Assembly: GCF_002775205.1 (NCBI RefSeq)
Contig: NC_036448.1
Location: forward strand, 1,488,001 to 1,552,000
From: Xiphophorus maculatus
Lineage: Eukaryota; Chordata; Actinopteri; Cyprinodontiformes; Poeciliidae
Length of the DNA stretch: 64,000 bases
Direction of reading: 5' to 3'
The translations under genes and the position numbers were made by a program. Below the pieces are notes generated by a model. That model was not told the DNA's origin. It saw nothing but the letters and a program-made list of their open reading frames with translations, and searched no databases. Shown here in pieces: positions 23,798-39,223 of this stretch (the first letter of the stretch is position 1; each line of letters begins with the position of its first letter).

Positions 23798-24566
23798 TGT
23801 CGGGAACCGGGGTTTTGTCCCTTTTTGTGGGTTCTGTTTTTTTCTTTTTTGTTTCCACTTTTGCTACTCACCTTCCGTCCACTAGATGGCACCAGGCCCA
23901 CCTTTTTCCGGAGAGGTGTGTCATCACCTTCCACACCAGTACTCAATCAGTCCTGGAGTACAAGAGGGCCGCGCTACCAATACTTCGACGCTGGAGTGTT
24001 AGCCTTCCATGGTGCTCTGAGCCCCGACGTGAGCAATCTAAGATTCTTTCCTTGAAAGACCTTGGAGTAATTCCACGTTGTCCTTCTTTGTTTTCAGCAT
24101 CTCCAGTTTCCTCCAGCGGACAGAATTACTTCTCGTCACCTTTGCACCCTTGCAGTTTTTTCCTTAGTGTGCCAATTGTTTCCTTCACGCCCGAGCCCAC
24201 CTGTCCGCCCTCCACCGCTTTCTCATGTCAATACCTGGATCCTCCTCCGCCAAGACCCTGGATCACCTGGAACCACACCAAGAGTGAGACTTCGGACCTC
24301 CTGAGTAAACCCCCAGACAAGTTTCCCCTCTCTCCAAGTAAGATTGAGCCATTACTACTACCAACATCCCCGTTTCCGATTACCGTGAACTCACCACCTC
24401 CCTTGCAGTTTTTTCCTTAGTGTGCCGATTGTTTCCTGAGCCATACCCCCCGGATTTGGACCGTTTTCCACCTATCATTTATTTTCCAATAAACTGCCTT
24501 CACTGATTTCGTCTCTCCTGTGTAGTGTTCTGCATGTGGGCAAAACAAATTGAACCTAACATGACA
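23798..24566 (+). repeat. 3' LTR of the Gypsy chromovirus
   Basis: Near-identical to the 5' LTR. It contains an extra segment (about 24,140-24,180, 'ttgcagttttttccttagtg') that duplicates sequence normally found further downstream in both LTRs, so this LTR has an internal partial duplication. Confidence 0.93.
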
Positions 24567-24571
24567 ATGCT

Positions 24572-25285
24572 TCTTAGTCTAAATAACTGAATGTCGTCAG
24601 ATTTAGGTGAGTTTTGACGCTTTGTAGTTTATTATTGTCCACAGAAAACGTTTGCGTGGATGCCGCACATTTTCACAGCATGTCAAAAGTTTGCATATAT
24701 TTACACACATTTTCTCACCATGTTCATTTTTAGACATGATGACTAGTGCGTATGGAGCCGCACATTTTTTGTGCACACACATTTTATACATGAGGGCCCT
24801 GGTGTGAGCATTAAGCTTAAGTTATGGTACTTACTTTACAAGCTTATATGTTACTTCTCCCTACTTGTAAAATAGCTTCCAGGATGTTTTAATAAATGAA
24901 GATTTAATTCATTAAAAAAATCACTGTAAACTAAGTCTCTGGTAGCCTTCATAATAATCAGATTTAAGTACTTATAGGTATTAGCTTCAATTCTGCTTCT
25001 TCTCTCCCCTCCACAAGTGACATGCAGCATGTTTACGTTTTTATTAGCCAACCATATTAGAAAATGCGGTAGAAAAACTTTTTTAAAAAGCAGACAATCA
25101 TTTTTCCATCCAGGAAAAGGTCAAGTAAGTTAGTAAAAACCATTACATTTTGAAAGGGAAGTAAATGTTGTTTTCTACAAAACAAACAAACTTGAAGTTA
25201 AGAAATTGGCTTGTGGTGCTGTTGTTAGGCAAAGCATCAGAGAACAATTGTATAGAGCAGTTGTGTGAAGTATATTTGGGTAGTT
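24572..25285. other. No gene recognised
   Basis: AT-rich interval between the LTR element and the next hAT. Only short frames occur. Confidence 0.4.
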
Positions 25286-25293
25286 CTTTAAAG

Positions 25294-26355
25294 CATAGGT
25301 GTCAAACTCTGGCCCGCGGGCCAAATTTGGCCCGCAGTGTAATTATATTTGGCCCGACGAGGCAATTTCAAATTAATATTAGAGCCGGCCCGCCGGTATT
25401 ATACGGTGGCAACGCTGTGACGCTGCATTCACCGCTTATACTACAAATCCCATAATGCTCTGCTGTTTTTTTGGCGTGTCAATCAGGACAGAGGCAGACA
25501 CGCCTCCTCCTCTGTGTCAGTAGCACTTATGGTAGCGGACATGGATGTATTAGGAAGGTGGTGGTCCGTCTTCTTGTGCACTCCTTGGGTGAAAGCCCCG
25601 GCGCACCCCGCATCCCCGGGCCTCTCCCCAAACCACACTGCGACCTCAAACTACAGCTGTCACTGTGTTACCCTACCAAACAATGGCAAAAAGAAAGACA
25701 GAAAATAGAACTTTTCTGGACAGGTGGGAGACAGAATATCTGTTTACATATGTATGTGAGCAACTTTTCTCCTCAGTGAAGATGATGAAAAAGTCTCACA
25801 GGAGACGTCTGACTGACGAACACCTTTGTTCGATAATGAAGGTTTCCTCAGCTCAAACTCTGAGCCCCGACATTGATGAACTGGCATCCAAGAAAAGATG
25901 CCAGGTATCTGGCTTGGCTGCATCAGAGTAGATCAGTGTGTCGCAAAATGAGCAATAAATAAGTTTTCTATGCACCTTTTCTTGTTACTCCAAGGCCTGA
26001 ATGGTTTATTCATAGTTTATTTAATGATTTATTCATAGTTGTTATGTTATTTTATTTTCAAATTTATTAGTCTGTGTACGAAGCTAATTTTGACATTTAC
26101 CTCAGAAAGGAGGCTTTCAATTTTTATTTAAATTTTATTTAATATGCCATTTATATGTTTTATTATTATTATTATTAGCAACTCAATTTTGCACGCCTGC
26201 ACTTTTAAGTTATATAAGCCTTGCTTGTTCAATATTTATTGTTAAATCAAAACTTGTTTGGGTCCATATTAAAAGATTCATTTGTTCAACCTTGGCCCGC
26301 GGCTTTGTTCAATTTAAAATTTTGGTCCACTGTGGATTTGAGTTTGACACCCCTG
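25294..26355 (+). mobile_element. hAT element, internally deleted, 8-bp duplication CTTTAAAG
   Basis: Perfect 8-bp duplication CTTTAAAG at 25,286-25,293 and 26,356-26,363. The inverted ends are AGGTGTCAAACTC (left) and GAGTTTGACACCCCTG (right), followed by GGCCCGCGG-type subterminal repeats on both sides. The element is 1,062 bp and retains only the first and last parts of a hAT transposase gene, joined in frame (25,683-25,931). Confidence 0.88.
25683..25931 (+). CDS. 82-codon remnant ORF joining N-terminus and dimerisation end of a hAT transposase
   Basis: The frame begins MAKRKTENRTFLDRWETEYL, the style of N-terminus seen in hAT transposases related to GTF2IRD2 and SPIN/Buster-type proteins. 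After about 22 residues it passes directly to YVCEQLFSSVKMMKKSHRRR, then LTDEHLCSIMKV and KKRCQVS, which is the C-terminal hAT dimerisation region. The catalytic core and its acidic residues are missing. The join keeps the frame and the stop lies where the C-terminus would end. An in-frame GTG at 25,665 lies upstream, but the ATG at 25,683 is the natural start. Whether it is expressed is unknown. It may simply be a decayed deletion derivative. Confidence 0.6.
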   Translation: MAKRKTENRTFLDRWETEYLFTYVCEQLFSSVKMMKKSHRRRLTDEHLCSIMKVSSAQTLSPDIDELASKKRCQVSGLAASE

Positions 26356-26852
26356 CTTTAAAGTGTTGGACATTGAGGAAGTTCAGTTTGGTGAACGTTA
26401 GAGAGTGAACTTGTGACTGCAGATACAGATGATTCCCTAACTCAGTATGCTGAGCTAAATACCACTGCTGTGCAGTTGCCCTTTTTTCAACAAACACTCC
26501 TGTAGCATAATTGGAGAGGCAGTAGAGTTTTTCAGAAAGTTGTCGGTTGGAGTTGTAGGGGTTATTTGACCAAGTTCAGATAACTTGGTCAGCAGCAGAG
26601 GAATCTACAAATACTAACCAAATTCAAATCTAAACAATATTTAGGTTTTAATTTAACTTCTTTGGGTCTCAACAGTTTGTTTAATGAGAAAAACACCCAT
26701 TTTTGATGTCCATAATGATAATAACCTCTATTTAACCAGACAAGAACCTCGTTGAGTTCTCTTCTTCAAGAGGGACCTGTCAAGATAGCAGCGCCATTTA
26801 CTGTCAGAGGAATCCTTTAATCTAGTTATAAAAACATAAAAGCATAAAAATA

Positions 26853-28500
26853 GTGAAAACAGCTAATAAAAAACATAACTACCAAAAGCAGTGGCAGTTA
26901 AAGTGGTTATCCTTTAACCCACTTGGACAAACAGCAACCATCACAAAACGTTCTTTCACAGAAAACACAGCAGAAACATTTAATCAAATCTACTCTTCTT
27001 CCTCACCCTTAAGCTGTAATGATGTAGATAAGTTGGTAAATGATTTTCAGTCTAAAGTTTCAGATATCATTGATTCCGTTGCCCCAATTAAAATGAAGGT
27101 TGTGTCTGGCAGGAAGAAATCTCCATGGAGAAATGCACAAACAGTTACAGTAGATCTGCAAGACAACTCTGCTGTAGGGCCAAAAGAAAATGGCGTCAAA
27201 CTCACCTTCACGTTCATTGTGACATCTATAAAGAAAGACTACGTAACTATCATTTAACACTAAAACATGCAAGAGAGGCTTTCTTTGCAGATGTCATAAA
27301 CAAAAACATTAACAATGCTCGAGCTTTATTTGCAACAGTTGACAGAATCACAAACCCTCCTATGACGTTACCGCCTGAATTCCAATGTATTGCCGCCTGC
27401 AACCAGTTTTCCAGCTTCGTTTCAGAGAAAATTCAAAAAATCAGAGGATTAATCTGCACATCCACTATAAAGCCAGTACCAATGTTGTGCCCAAACAAAA
27501 CAAATACAGGAAAAATGACCCAATTTCAACTACTTAATTATGAAACCCTACAGGAAATTACAAGTCAACTAAGCTCTAGTTGTCTGGATGTTTTACCCAC
27601 ACATTTCTTTAAGAAAGTCCTGCCTGTTATTGCTACTGATCTGATCCAAATAGTAAACTCATCGCTCTCATCAGGCGTTTTCCCCCAGGCTTTGAAAACA
27701 GCAGTAATCAAACCACTGATAAAAAAAGAACAATCTGGACAAATCACTAATGCAGAATTACAGGCCGACCTCTGACCTCCCATTCATCAGCAAAGTTATT
27801 GAAAAAGCTGTGTGTAAACAATTAACTAGCTTCCTAACAATAACCAACCTCTTTGACTCCTTCCAGTCTGGTTTCCAGTCTCACCACAGCACAGAGACCG
27901 CCCTCGTAAAAGTGTTCAATGACATCCATATAAATACAGACTGTGGGAGAACCACAGTGCTGGTTCTGTTGGACCTCAGTGTTGACCATGACATATTACT
28001 GAATCGACTGGAGAGTTGGGTCAGACTCTCCGGTCCAGTGCTTAACTGGTTTGAGTCTTACATAAAGAACAGGGATTTCTTTGTTTCAACTGGAAACTTC
28101 TCATCAAAGAGGTCAAAGGTCACATGTGGGGTACCCCAAGGTTCCATCCTAGGACACCTCTTATTCAATATTTATATGCTCCCACTAGCTCAGGTTATAA
28201 CAGGAAATAATATTAGCTACCATAACTATGCAGATGACACACAGCTCTACATTACGATGTCACCAGGTGACCTTTGACCCCATCCAATCACTGAACAGAT
28301 GCATAGAACAGATAAATGTGTGGATGTGCCAAAACTTTCTCCAGCTGAACAGAAACAAAACTGAAGTTATTATTTTTGGACCTAAAGAGGAACGATCTAG
28401 AGTTATAGATCTAGAGTTATAGATCTAGAGTGCTGTTGTTGTATCAACCTTCCAGACCTCTCAGGTCTTCTGGTTCTTTTTCTGCTCTATATAATGTATT
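26853..28500 (+). pseudogene. Rex1-like LINE, 5'-truncated and frameshifted ORF2
   Basis: The reading passes through three frames. 26,853-27,257 matches the linker between endonuclease and RT (FNPLGQTATITKRSFTENTA). 27,125-27,775 continues it (HAREAFFADVINKNINNARA, VFPQALKTAVIKPLIKK). 27,750-28,277 carries RT blocks NYRPTSDLPFISKVIEKAV, QSGFQSHHSTETALVKVFND, GVPQGSILG and the catalytic YADD in [11 protein letters not shown]. The part around the first catalytic Asp (LLDLSVDHDILLNRLESW) seems shortened. The last part (28,278-28,420) gives [16 protein letters not shown] and [10 protein letters not shown]. The endonuclease is absent. From 28,430 it runs into a family tail that also occurs, reversed, at 18.2-18.7 kb. 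Confidence 0.82.
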
Positions 28501-28926
28501 ATCAATTTAAGTAGACAGAAGGTAAAATGAGCCAGCAACACCACCTAGTTAAACTAGGGATGGAAAAATAGGTAACCAATCTCTGGTTAAAGTTTACCAT
28601 AATTAATTACAATAAATTTATTTTAAAAAATTGCAGAGGGCAGCATCTAAATATTAAAACTAGCTGTAGAGAAGTCTGTAAGATAAAAAAATTACAAAAC
28701 TCGAATCTCTGTCAATAAGAGTCTTCAGGACAGGGAGGAAGCATACAGTCTCAGCTAGAAGGGCCGAGTCGTCCTCTTGTCGTCTGCTCAGCTTCCCTTG
28801 GTGGCCTTGACCTCCGGCACTCGATCCTCTCCAAGTCAGTGCTCCTTGGTGACCTCGACCTGCAGTGAACCCCAACGCTCGGTCCCTGGCCCTGTTGTTG
28901 CGCAAGGTACTCCCTCCCCTCCCCTT

Positions 28927-29337
28927 CTAACTTCCTACCACTGAGAGGCTAACACACTCTCCCTGTGGAGTACCAGCCTCCCCCAACTTACTTCTTTCTA
29001 TGAGAGGGTCAACACCTAACCAGGTATCTCCCCCTCTGGTACTTAGATCCCTAGTCTGCAGAATACAACCTGCCTCAGAATTCCTCAAGTTCCTTGTCTG
29101 AGCTGCAAACCTGCGTGCCTCGAGCTCCTTGGCCTTTGGCCTCCTGACCAACAGGATTTTCAAGCCTCTGGTTTCCACCGGCTGAAAGGCCCACCTCCAG
29201 ATTCTCTTCATGGTTCCCACCAGCTGCACAGCTGACCTCCAGATCTTCTTTATGGGTCCCTCCGGCTGTACAGCCAACTTCCAGACTTCAGGGCCTTTCA
29301 TCGCCGCCAGCCTGTAGACACTCTGCTCCTTTGTCAT
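28927..29337 (-). other. Unrecognised 136-codon ORF with three ~14-residue repeats
   Basis: The minus-strand frame contains three imperfect units of about 14 residues in a row, VWKLAVQPEGPIKK, IWRSAVQLVGTMKR and IWRWAFQPVETRGL, encoded by DNA repeats of about 42 bp (plus strand 29,178-29,305). The rest is Arg/Lys/Glu-rich with no domain I know. Nearby sequence (28,790-28,870) also contains short degenerate repeats (cttggtggcc / cttggtgacc). It could be part of an unknown transposable element. No splice or promoter evidence supports a host gene. Confidence 0.3.
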
Positions 29338-29879
29338 TGCTGGCCTCCAGACTGTAATTTTCTAGCATAAGATTTATGTTTTTTCTGTCAGAAGAATGGC
29401 ACCCAGAGACAATGCTTCCTTTGGGGAATGAATAATTCAAATATTACTTCTGCCAGGTTTAAGGCTTTTGGTAAGCAGTCCTCTCTCTGCCAGCAGAGTC
29501 AAAGTGGGAAGGGTACATCTCTTTGTTGTCGCCCCTACAAATGGTGGGCTGAAAGGGAGGGGCATCGTGTGGCGTAGAGGGTATACTGGGCTCCCCCACT
29601 CTGTCCACCTTTGGGCACCCCCCACTTGTCCTGCCCCTGCTGTCAAAAAAATAAAAGATAAAAACAAAAAAGCACACTAGTGCCAGTAAGAAACAAATTA
29701 TAAAAAATAAAAGGAGAAATAAAGAGTTTCTTCAGGAGGGATCTTGTCGCACTCAAACAGTGAAACTCACTTTCTTGCTGCTGAAACTGAAAGTAGGTTA
29801 ATGCATTGCATTGTGGGATTAATAGTTTTTATACCACTCTCCTACTGTACAGTCCTTTATTTAGATCAAATCAAACCAA
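29338..29879. other. No gene recognised
   Basis: A moderately GC-rich segment (29,460-29,640) is followed by an A-rich run. Overlapping frames on both strands have no motif. Confidence 0.35.
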
Positions 29880-30065
29880 ATCAAATTTTATTTGTATAGC
29901 ACATTTCAGCAGCAAGGCATTTCAAAGAGCTTTACATCATATCAAACACAGAAACACAATGCAATATAGAATCAACAATCAAAACACAACATTAAGTCAA
30001 GTTACATCAATAAATTTGTAATTGATTACGTTTCAAATACAATCCTAAACAGGAGGGTTTTTAAT
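29880..30065 (-). mobile_element. Rex1-like LINE 3' tail
   Basis: Near-copy of 18,205-18,395 ('ttatttgtatagcacatttc' through 'caggagggtttttaatcgag'), in the same orientation as that copy. It is a 5'-truncated retrocopy of the LINE family. Confidence 0.6.
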
Positions 30066-30448
30066 CGAGTTTGCATCCATAAAAGGTTTACCTGTTACAC
30101 TCCTACTGTGTTATATGGAACAAAATACCTGTTGCTATTTTTATTCCCACTCACTCTCACAATCACACAGTTTAAAACGATGTAGACAGCATTTTAATGG
30201 GCTTCTGGCACAAGGCTCCGTACACCTCTTTCATGGAATTTCGAGCAGGGACTCGGCCGTCCCTCATGGGACTGGTGTAGTGCCAAGTATCTTTACCTCT
30301 TAGTAAAATCTCAGACTGATAACCAGTTGAAAAGGAGTAAATATTAAAGATTTACCATAGACCATTTAGAAGATTCATCTCTTAACCTTCTTTGATTGCA
30401 GCTTTTGAAGTTGTGCTGAGTTCATTTTCCATCCAAGCAGATATTTGT

Positions 30449-30640
30449 CATGAAGTGGTGCGGTGAGGGGTGGTGAGGCAGACGCAGCGGACCCAGGTAA
30501 GATGAATAATGATTTTAATGAAAAGCACAGTCCAAACAACCGGCAGCATGCACATTGACAACGAATTGACACTGAATTGACAAGACATTGACAAGGACCC
30601 GACAAGGAACAAGGAACACAGGTGGAGTTAAATACACAGC
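30449..30640 (-). repeat. Possible LTR or LINE end on the minus strand
   Basis: The minus strand contains a 'ttcattaaaatcattattca' polyadenylation-like part and ends 'cacttcatgaca', resembling the CATGACA end of the chromovirus LTR. Short tandem units ('attgaca') occur at about 30,555-30,600. No partner LTR or duplication was found, so this is tentative. Confidence 0.25.
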
Positions 30641-31427
30641 TATTAAACTTACCCTAACCCTAGTCTGTAACTGCAGACTCTCTGGTCTTACAAGACTTAA
30701 CTGACTGGTGAAAATGTGAAAACCTATCACTCTAAAAGAGATTTCAAAGCTTTCTAAATGGGCTTTCTGGTTTTACCTTCTGCTATGCTACCTAAAAGAC
30801 AGACTGGACAGGTGTCATGTTGGGGTTGAAGCTTTACTTTCACCATGGCCTCGTCCTACTGCTCACACTTACTCAAACTTTACAGAATTTTCTTTATTAT
30901 TTTTATGGTGTTTGTTGTTTTTAGATGTGGTTTTTCTTGATAAACCAGTTTCATTTTCCATCCAAACCAGTTCCAACAGTTCAAATGCAACCGAAACAAA
31001 GGTGAGACCTTGAATCTATTTACTAACCCTGATGCCGTATCAGAAAACAGTCTTTCAGTAACATTGTCCATGGACTCTGGTCAAGGCCATCACTCTTGCA
31101 CATGCTATGCATGGAATTCCAGTTCCTAGAGAGATCCCTGAGAGATTAGCAACCTGGGTTTCATGTTTTCACAATATCCCATGATATTTTAAAAATTACA
31201 ACTTTGTTTTATTATCAAGTCTGAAAGTTTAAAAAAAATACAAAAAACCATTAAAAGATTAAATGATCAAAGAATCATCTTTGAAAAAGCCCATTGCAGA
31301 CAAGACATAACTTATTTTTACTTAACATACTTTTGTAATATGCCTGAAGCAAATCATACACGTTATGTGAAGCAACATGCAACTTTAAGCTCACCTTTCC
31401 AGCGGTCCCTCCCATAAGGAGGAGGAA

Positions 31428-31435
31428 TATAAAAG
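31428..31435 (+). promoter_or_regulatory. TATA box of cyp7a1
   Basis: TATAAAAG lies 261 bases before the cyp7a1 start codon, in a short purine-rich setting (aaggaggaggaa just upstream). It predicts transcription starting near 31,458-31,465. No other convincing TATA lies between here and the ATG. Confidence 0.65.
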
Positions 31436-31470
31436 CTGTCACTTGCTGCCTGTTTCATCACAACAGATAC

Positions 31471-31491
31471 ATGCACTTACTTTTCCAGTGA
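31471..31491 (+). other. Upstream ORF 1 in the predicted cyp7a1 leader (6 codons)
   Basis: ATG CAC TTA CTT TTC CAG TGA. It lies just after the predicted transcription start, and its TGA abuts the ATG of the next upstream ORF with no gap. Confidence 0.5.
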
Positions 31492-31688
31492 ATGGCAGCA
31501 ACAATTGATCCTAAGTATTTCTGCACTAGAACAGAGAACTTCTATGAAAATTCCTATGGGACTTTCAACTTTAATAAACTTAATTTGATTGATCTGTATG
31601 GGGCAGTACTAACAAATAAGTCACTTTCAGATTCGGATCTTGTTCTTATCTTAATTGTCGATATCGTCGTCACCATTGTAACATTCAA

Positions 31689-31692
<4 letters not shown>
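31492..31692 (+). other. Upstream ORF 2 in the predicted cyp7a1 leader (66 codons)
   Basis: Starts MAATIDPKYF and ends with a hydrophobic segment (LVLILIVDIVVTIVTF). Its TGA stop (31,690-31,692) overlaps both candidate start codons of cyp7a1, in the string ATGATGA at 31,689-31,695. The context of its ATG is weak at -3 (T) but has G at +4. It counts as an upstream ORF only if transcription starts at the 31,428 TATA box and the leader is unspliced. Confidence 0.5.
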
Positions 31693-36254
<4,562 letters not shown>

Positions 36255-36555
36255 ACCCAGTGCTTGCCGTGCTGATTGACTGAATTACTTACTGTAGATA
36301 ATGTAAATTTTACAGTACAATAGGACATCTGTGTGTAAATAGACTAAATTATTTTTCAATGTCCTGTTTTTTTTTTTTTTTATATAAAATCAGGTTGTAG
36401 AAAATAGGCTGTATGGGATCATTAGAAATGATCACATATTTCCAGATCTTTACTGGCATTCTGTCATATTCAGTACTTCTCAGAGCCATGTACACTAAAT
36501 AGTTATAAACAGTACTTACAAACTCAACTCACCATGAACTTTAAATGTGCAGGTT

Positions 36556-36580
36556 AATAAAAATCTAAAGAAATAATAAA
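36556..36580 (+). promoter_or_regulatory. Candidate poly(A) signals of cyp7a1
   Basis: Two AATAAA hexamers (36,556-36,561 and 36,575-36,580), about 300 bases after the stop codon and within an AT-rich 3' region. Confidence 0.5.
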
Positions 36581-36599
36581 GGCACATTAGCAAAATCAC

Positions 36600-37607
36600 A
36601 AATAAGTATTAATTAAAATTTGATTACATTTATTGATTTTCCTGTGATTTATGTCACTGCATGAGCAAATGCCAAACCTGCAAACTCCAAGCTACATCTT
36701 AACCAGGTGGACACGGCATCTGCTATCAGAGGGCAGATTATGGGGATCCCCCTTAGCAGCTCAGTGTGGAGGAGCAATGCCAGGAGCATGTTGGAGCAGA
36801 ATGACTGTGCCAGCAGCATGGCTCCCAAAAGAAAAGGCACGTAATGAAAAAGTGAGAAATGGTGCAGATCTGGTCAACATTTTGTTGGAACTGTACTTTT
36901 GCACTGGCTAGTGTGAACACCAGAACTACATAACAGTAGGTTGGCATATTATTCCTGGTTTGGGTTTTCTTTTCAATAAAGTTTATGTGAGGATATTGAT
37001 ACACACATCTCTGTGTGTATTCAAATTGAGAGGTTGCAGATCCTGCTAACATCATTGTAGATTTTAATCTTAGCTACTTGACGCTTTTGGCATTTTGTCT
37101 TTCGGACAAAATAAAATATCTGGGTTTATTTGGGGTCATCAAAACCATAACCTCTAGGTTCTCCATTGGTGTGTGTTGCTGCAAACAACATAATGCGGCT
37201 CAACTGAAATAGGTGGAAATTAGAGGCAAACGTATGACAATGATGTCACCTCTGATTTAGCCACACCACCAAGATCATGCTCCATCAAAAACTCTGCGTG
37301 CTTCAAAGCAAGTGAGACCAACTTGTTGTCCGTCTGCTAGCTGAAGATCATCTTGATAAGCTTAAGGGGGTAAGAGATGGAGCTTTAAATTTGGTACTAC
37401 TTGGCCATTGTGAGTGAAAGTTATAGCGTTTCATTTGCTTTGGCAAGTTCGCCAAGTCTGCCACTTGGTCACTCCCTCTAAACATGCTCAGAAACTCATG
37501 ATATTGATAACTTTTAATCCTCCATCCCTTAATTGTATCCTGAACAAAAATGAAGCCGGCAGTGTGTAAACATGAAAAATGTCAGAAAATGGCCGCCTCT
37601 CTGTACA
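36600..37607. other. No gene recognised
   Basis: Intergenic DNA between cyp7a1 and a cluster of hAT-derived repeats. Frames at 36,651-36,911 (plus) and 36,753-37,055 (minus) have no motif. Confidence 0.4.
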
Positions 37608-37615
37608 TCTTAGAG

Positions 37616-37786
37616 CAGGGGAGCTCAAGTCCAGTCCTCCTGCAACTTTTAGATGCATTCTTACTCCACCAGACCAGGATCAGCTCTGAACAGGCCTGGC
37701 AACGAGCCATTCATTTGATTCAGGTGTGTTGGAGCAGGGAAGCATCTGAAAGTTGCAGGACGGTAGACTGAAAGTGAACACCCTTG
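37616..37786. mobile_element. hAT MITE, 171 bp
   Basis: Starts CAGGGGAGCTCAAGTCC, ends AGTGAACACCCTTG, and the interior is an inverted repeat ('tcctgcaacttttagatgca' against 'gcatctgaaagttgcagga'). Flanks TCTTAGAG (37,608-37,615) and TTTTAGAG (37,787-37,794) form an 8-bp duplication with one difference. Confidence 0.75.
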
Positions 37787-37794
37787 TTTTAGAG

Positions 37795-38100
37795 CAGTGG
37801 TCCCCAACCACCGGGCCAATTGGTACTGGGCCGCACAAAAAATAATGAACTACTTCCGGATCTTTTATTTTGAAAATCCTAAACCGGATTTTACCGGTTA
37901 CGTCTTGCACGTCAAAATTGAGCCAACTTGCAGCAGAATGAGTAACAAAACAACATCGGAGTACTGCGCGCGCGCACCCCCCAACAACAGCATCGGACTC
38001 AATTCTTACGACGCGTGAGCGTCAAAAATGGTTTTTTGACAAAAAATATTTTGTGACAAAATAGTTTTTTGTTGTTGTTTAAATTATCTGTGGATAGTAA
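37795..38100 (+). mobile_element. hAT fragment, left end only
   Basis: Starts CAGTGGTCCCCAACCACCGG, a terminal sequence typical of a widespread vertebrate hAT group, immediately after the TTTTAGAG flank of the preceding MITE. The matching right end was not found. The sequence runs into the second copy of the 13.1-kb hAT, so this is a truncated or recombined copy. Confidence 0.55.
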
Positions 38101-38141
38101 TCGGTCGTGGGTTGTGGTGTTTTGAGGCATGAAGTTGCTCA

Positions 38142-38862
38142 TTTGGGCTTGGAAATAAGCAGACAGAAACCCCAGAATGTGTCTGACATCCAGTTAGTTT
38201 AAGCTCTCCAGGCTCTCCATGTCCATCATTTCCCGGATGATCCGTCCCGTTGTGTCTTTGTTAATGTCAAGTTAATATTTTACCTGACACACGTCGAGCT
38301 TCACGTTGCGCTACAAAAAACTGCTAACATGGAGACTAATATGAACAGTGCATTGAACGTGAAAACAGCCACGAATGAACGAGTCCATAAAGCTGTGCAA
38401 CTAAACAAAATTCAAATTATTAATATTGAGATAAGTGCCATCTGAGTTGTGGAGCGGCAGGAGTTGTGTGCTCTGACCGCAAATGCAGGGCCGTAACACA
38501 GAACCTGGAGGCTGGTGGTGGTGGTGGTGGGTGGAGTGGGGGGGGGGGGGGGGGTGCTCTAAATCCCATTTATAGTTTTCCAGACAAAAGTGAAACACAC
38601 AACACGCAAAAATTACTTTTTCTTTTTTGGACTGTTGTAACCATCAAACCATGTGCCCTTCAGTTCCTCCTTCTAAGTAAGTATAGTCAAAGCTCCATGT
38701 CATTTTTGTATTTAGGGTTGTTGTCAGCAGATGCTGAAAGTAACTAAAAGTAACTTGTAATCTAACAGTTATTTTCCAAATCAAGTAGTAATCAAGTTAC
38801 TTTTTCAAGGAGTAATCAGTTATCTGATAAAAGCTACTTTTTCAAAGTAACTTTTATCATTG
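38142..38862. mobile_element. Second, partial copy of the 13.1-kb hAT
   Basis: Its first 265 bases (38,142-38,406) match 13,437-13,701 with no difference that I can see. After that it continues as a clearly diverged copy (GGT/G-rich tract at 38,513-38,555, then the GTAACT-rich end to 38,862), without the nested hAT. The left third of the element is missing. Confidence 0.75.
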
Positions 38863-39052
38863 GACATTAGCTTAATTGTTTTGAATTAAATTTAAATTAA
38901 TTACATTTTCAAAGATGCTCTAATTTATTGTGATGCACCTATTCTGTAAAGTGAAAGTAGAAATTAACTGACATTCCTGATGCGTCAAACCCTTTAGATG
39001 TCGGTCGGTCTAACTGACATGGATATCCAGGCTGTCCTGATACTTAATAGTT

Positions 39053-39058
39053 TTTATT
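39053..39058 (-). promoter_or_regulatory. Candidate poly(A) signal of tmem70
   Basis: AATAAA on the minus strand, about 165 bases beyond the tmem70 stop codon. Confidence 0.4.
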
Positions 39059-39223
39059 AAAACCAGCACATTAAACCACTAAGCATAGAAATATCACCAA
39101 GAGGTAAAGATGCTTGTGAAAAACAATACATGAATGATGTATACCTCTACAAATAAGAAAAAAATTATTTTGCCTATTTCTATTGTTAATGAATTAATCT
39201 AACATTAAGGCCGTCTTCAGTCT

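Larger units (their letters stand above)
18785..24566 (+). mobile_element. Ty3/Gypsy chromodomain LTR retrotransposon, Tf1/sushi type, complete but defective
   Basis: The element has two LTRs (738 and 769 bp), each starting TGTCGGG and ending CATGACA, with a 5-bp duplication ATGCT at 18,780-18,784 and 24,567-24,571. In order it encodes gag with a CCHC knuckle, an aspartic protease (VDSG), reverse transcriptase (YLDD), RNase H (EVDAS), integrase (DDE core) and a C-terminal chromodomain, the order of Ty3/Gypsy chromoviruses. The primer-binding site is complementary to an internal LTR sequence, as in self-primed Tf1/sushi elements. Coding is interrupted by stops and frame changes in gag and pol, so this copy cannot move by itself. 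Confidence 0.93.

Noticed and set aside
30449..30640. Solo LTR call
   Set aside because: Only one end resembles an LTR (CATGACA-like). No opposite terminus or target duplication was found, so it is listed only as a tentative repeat.
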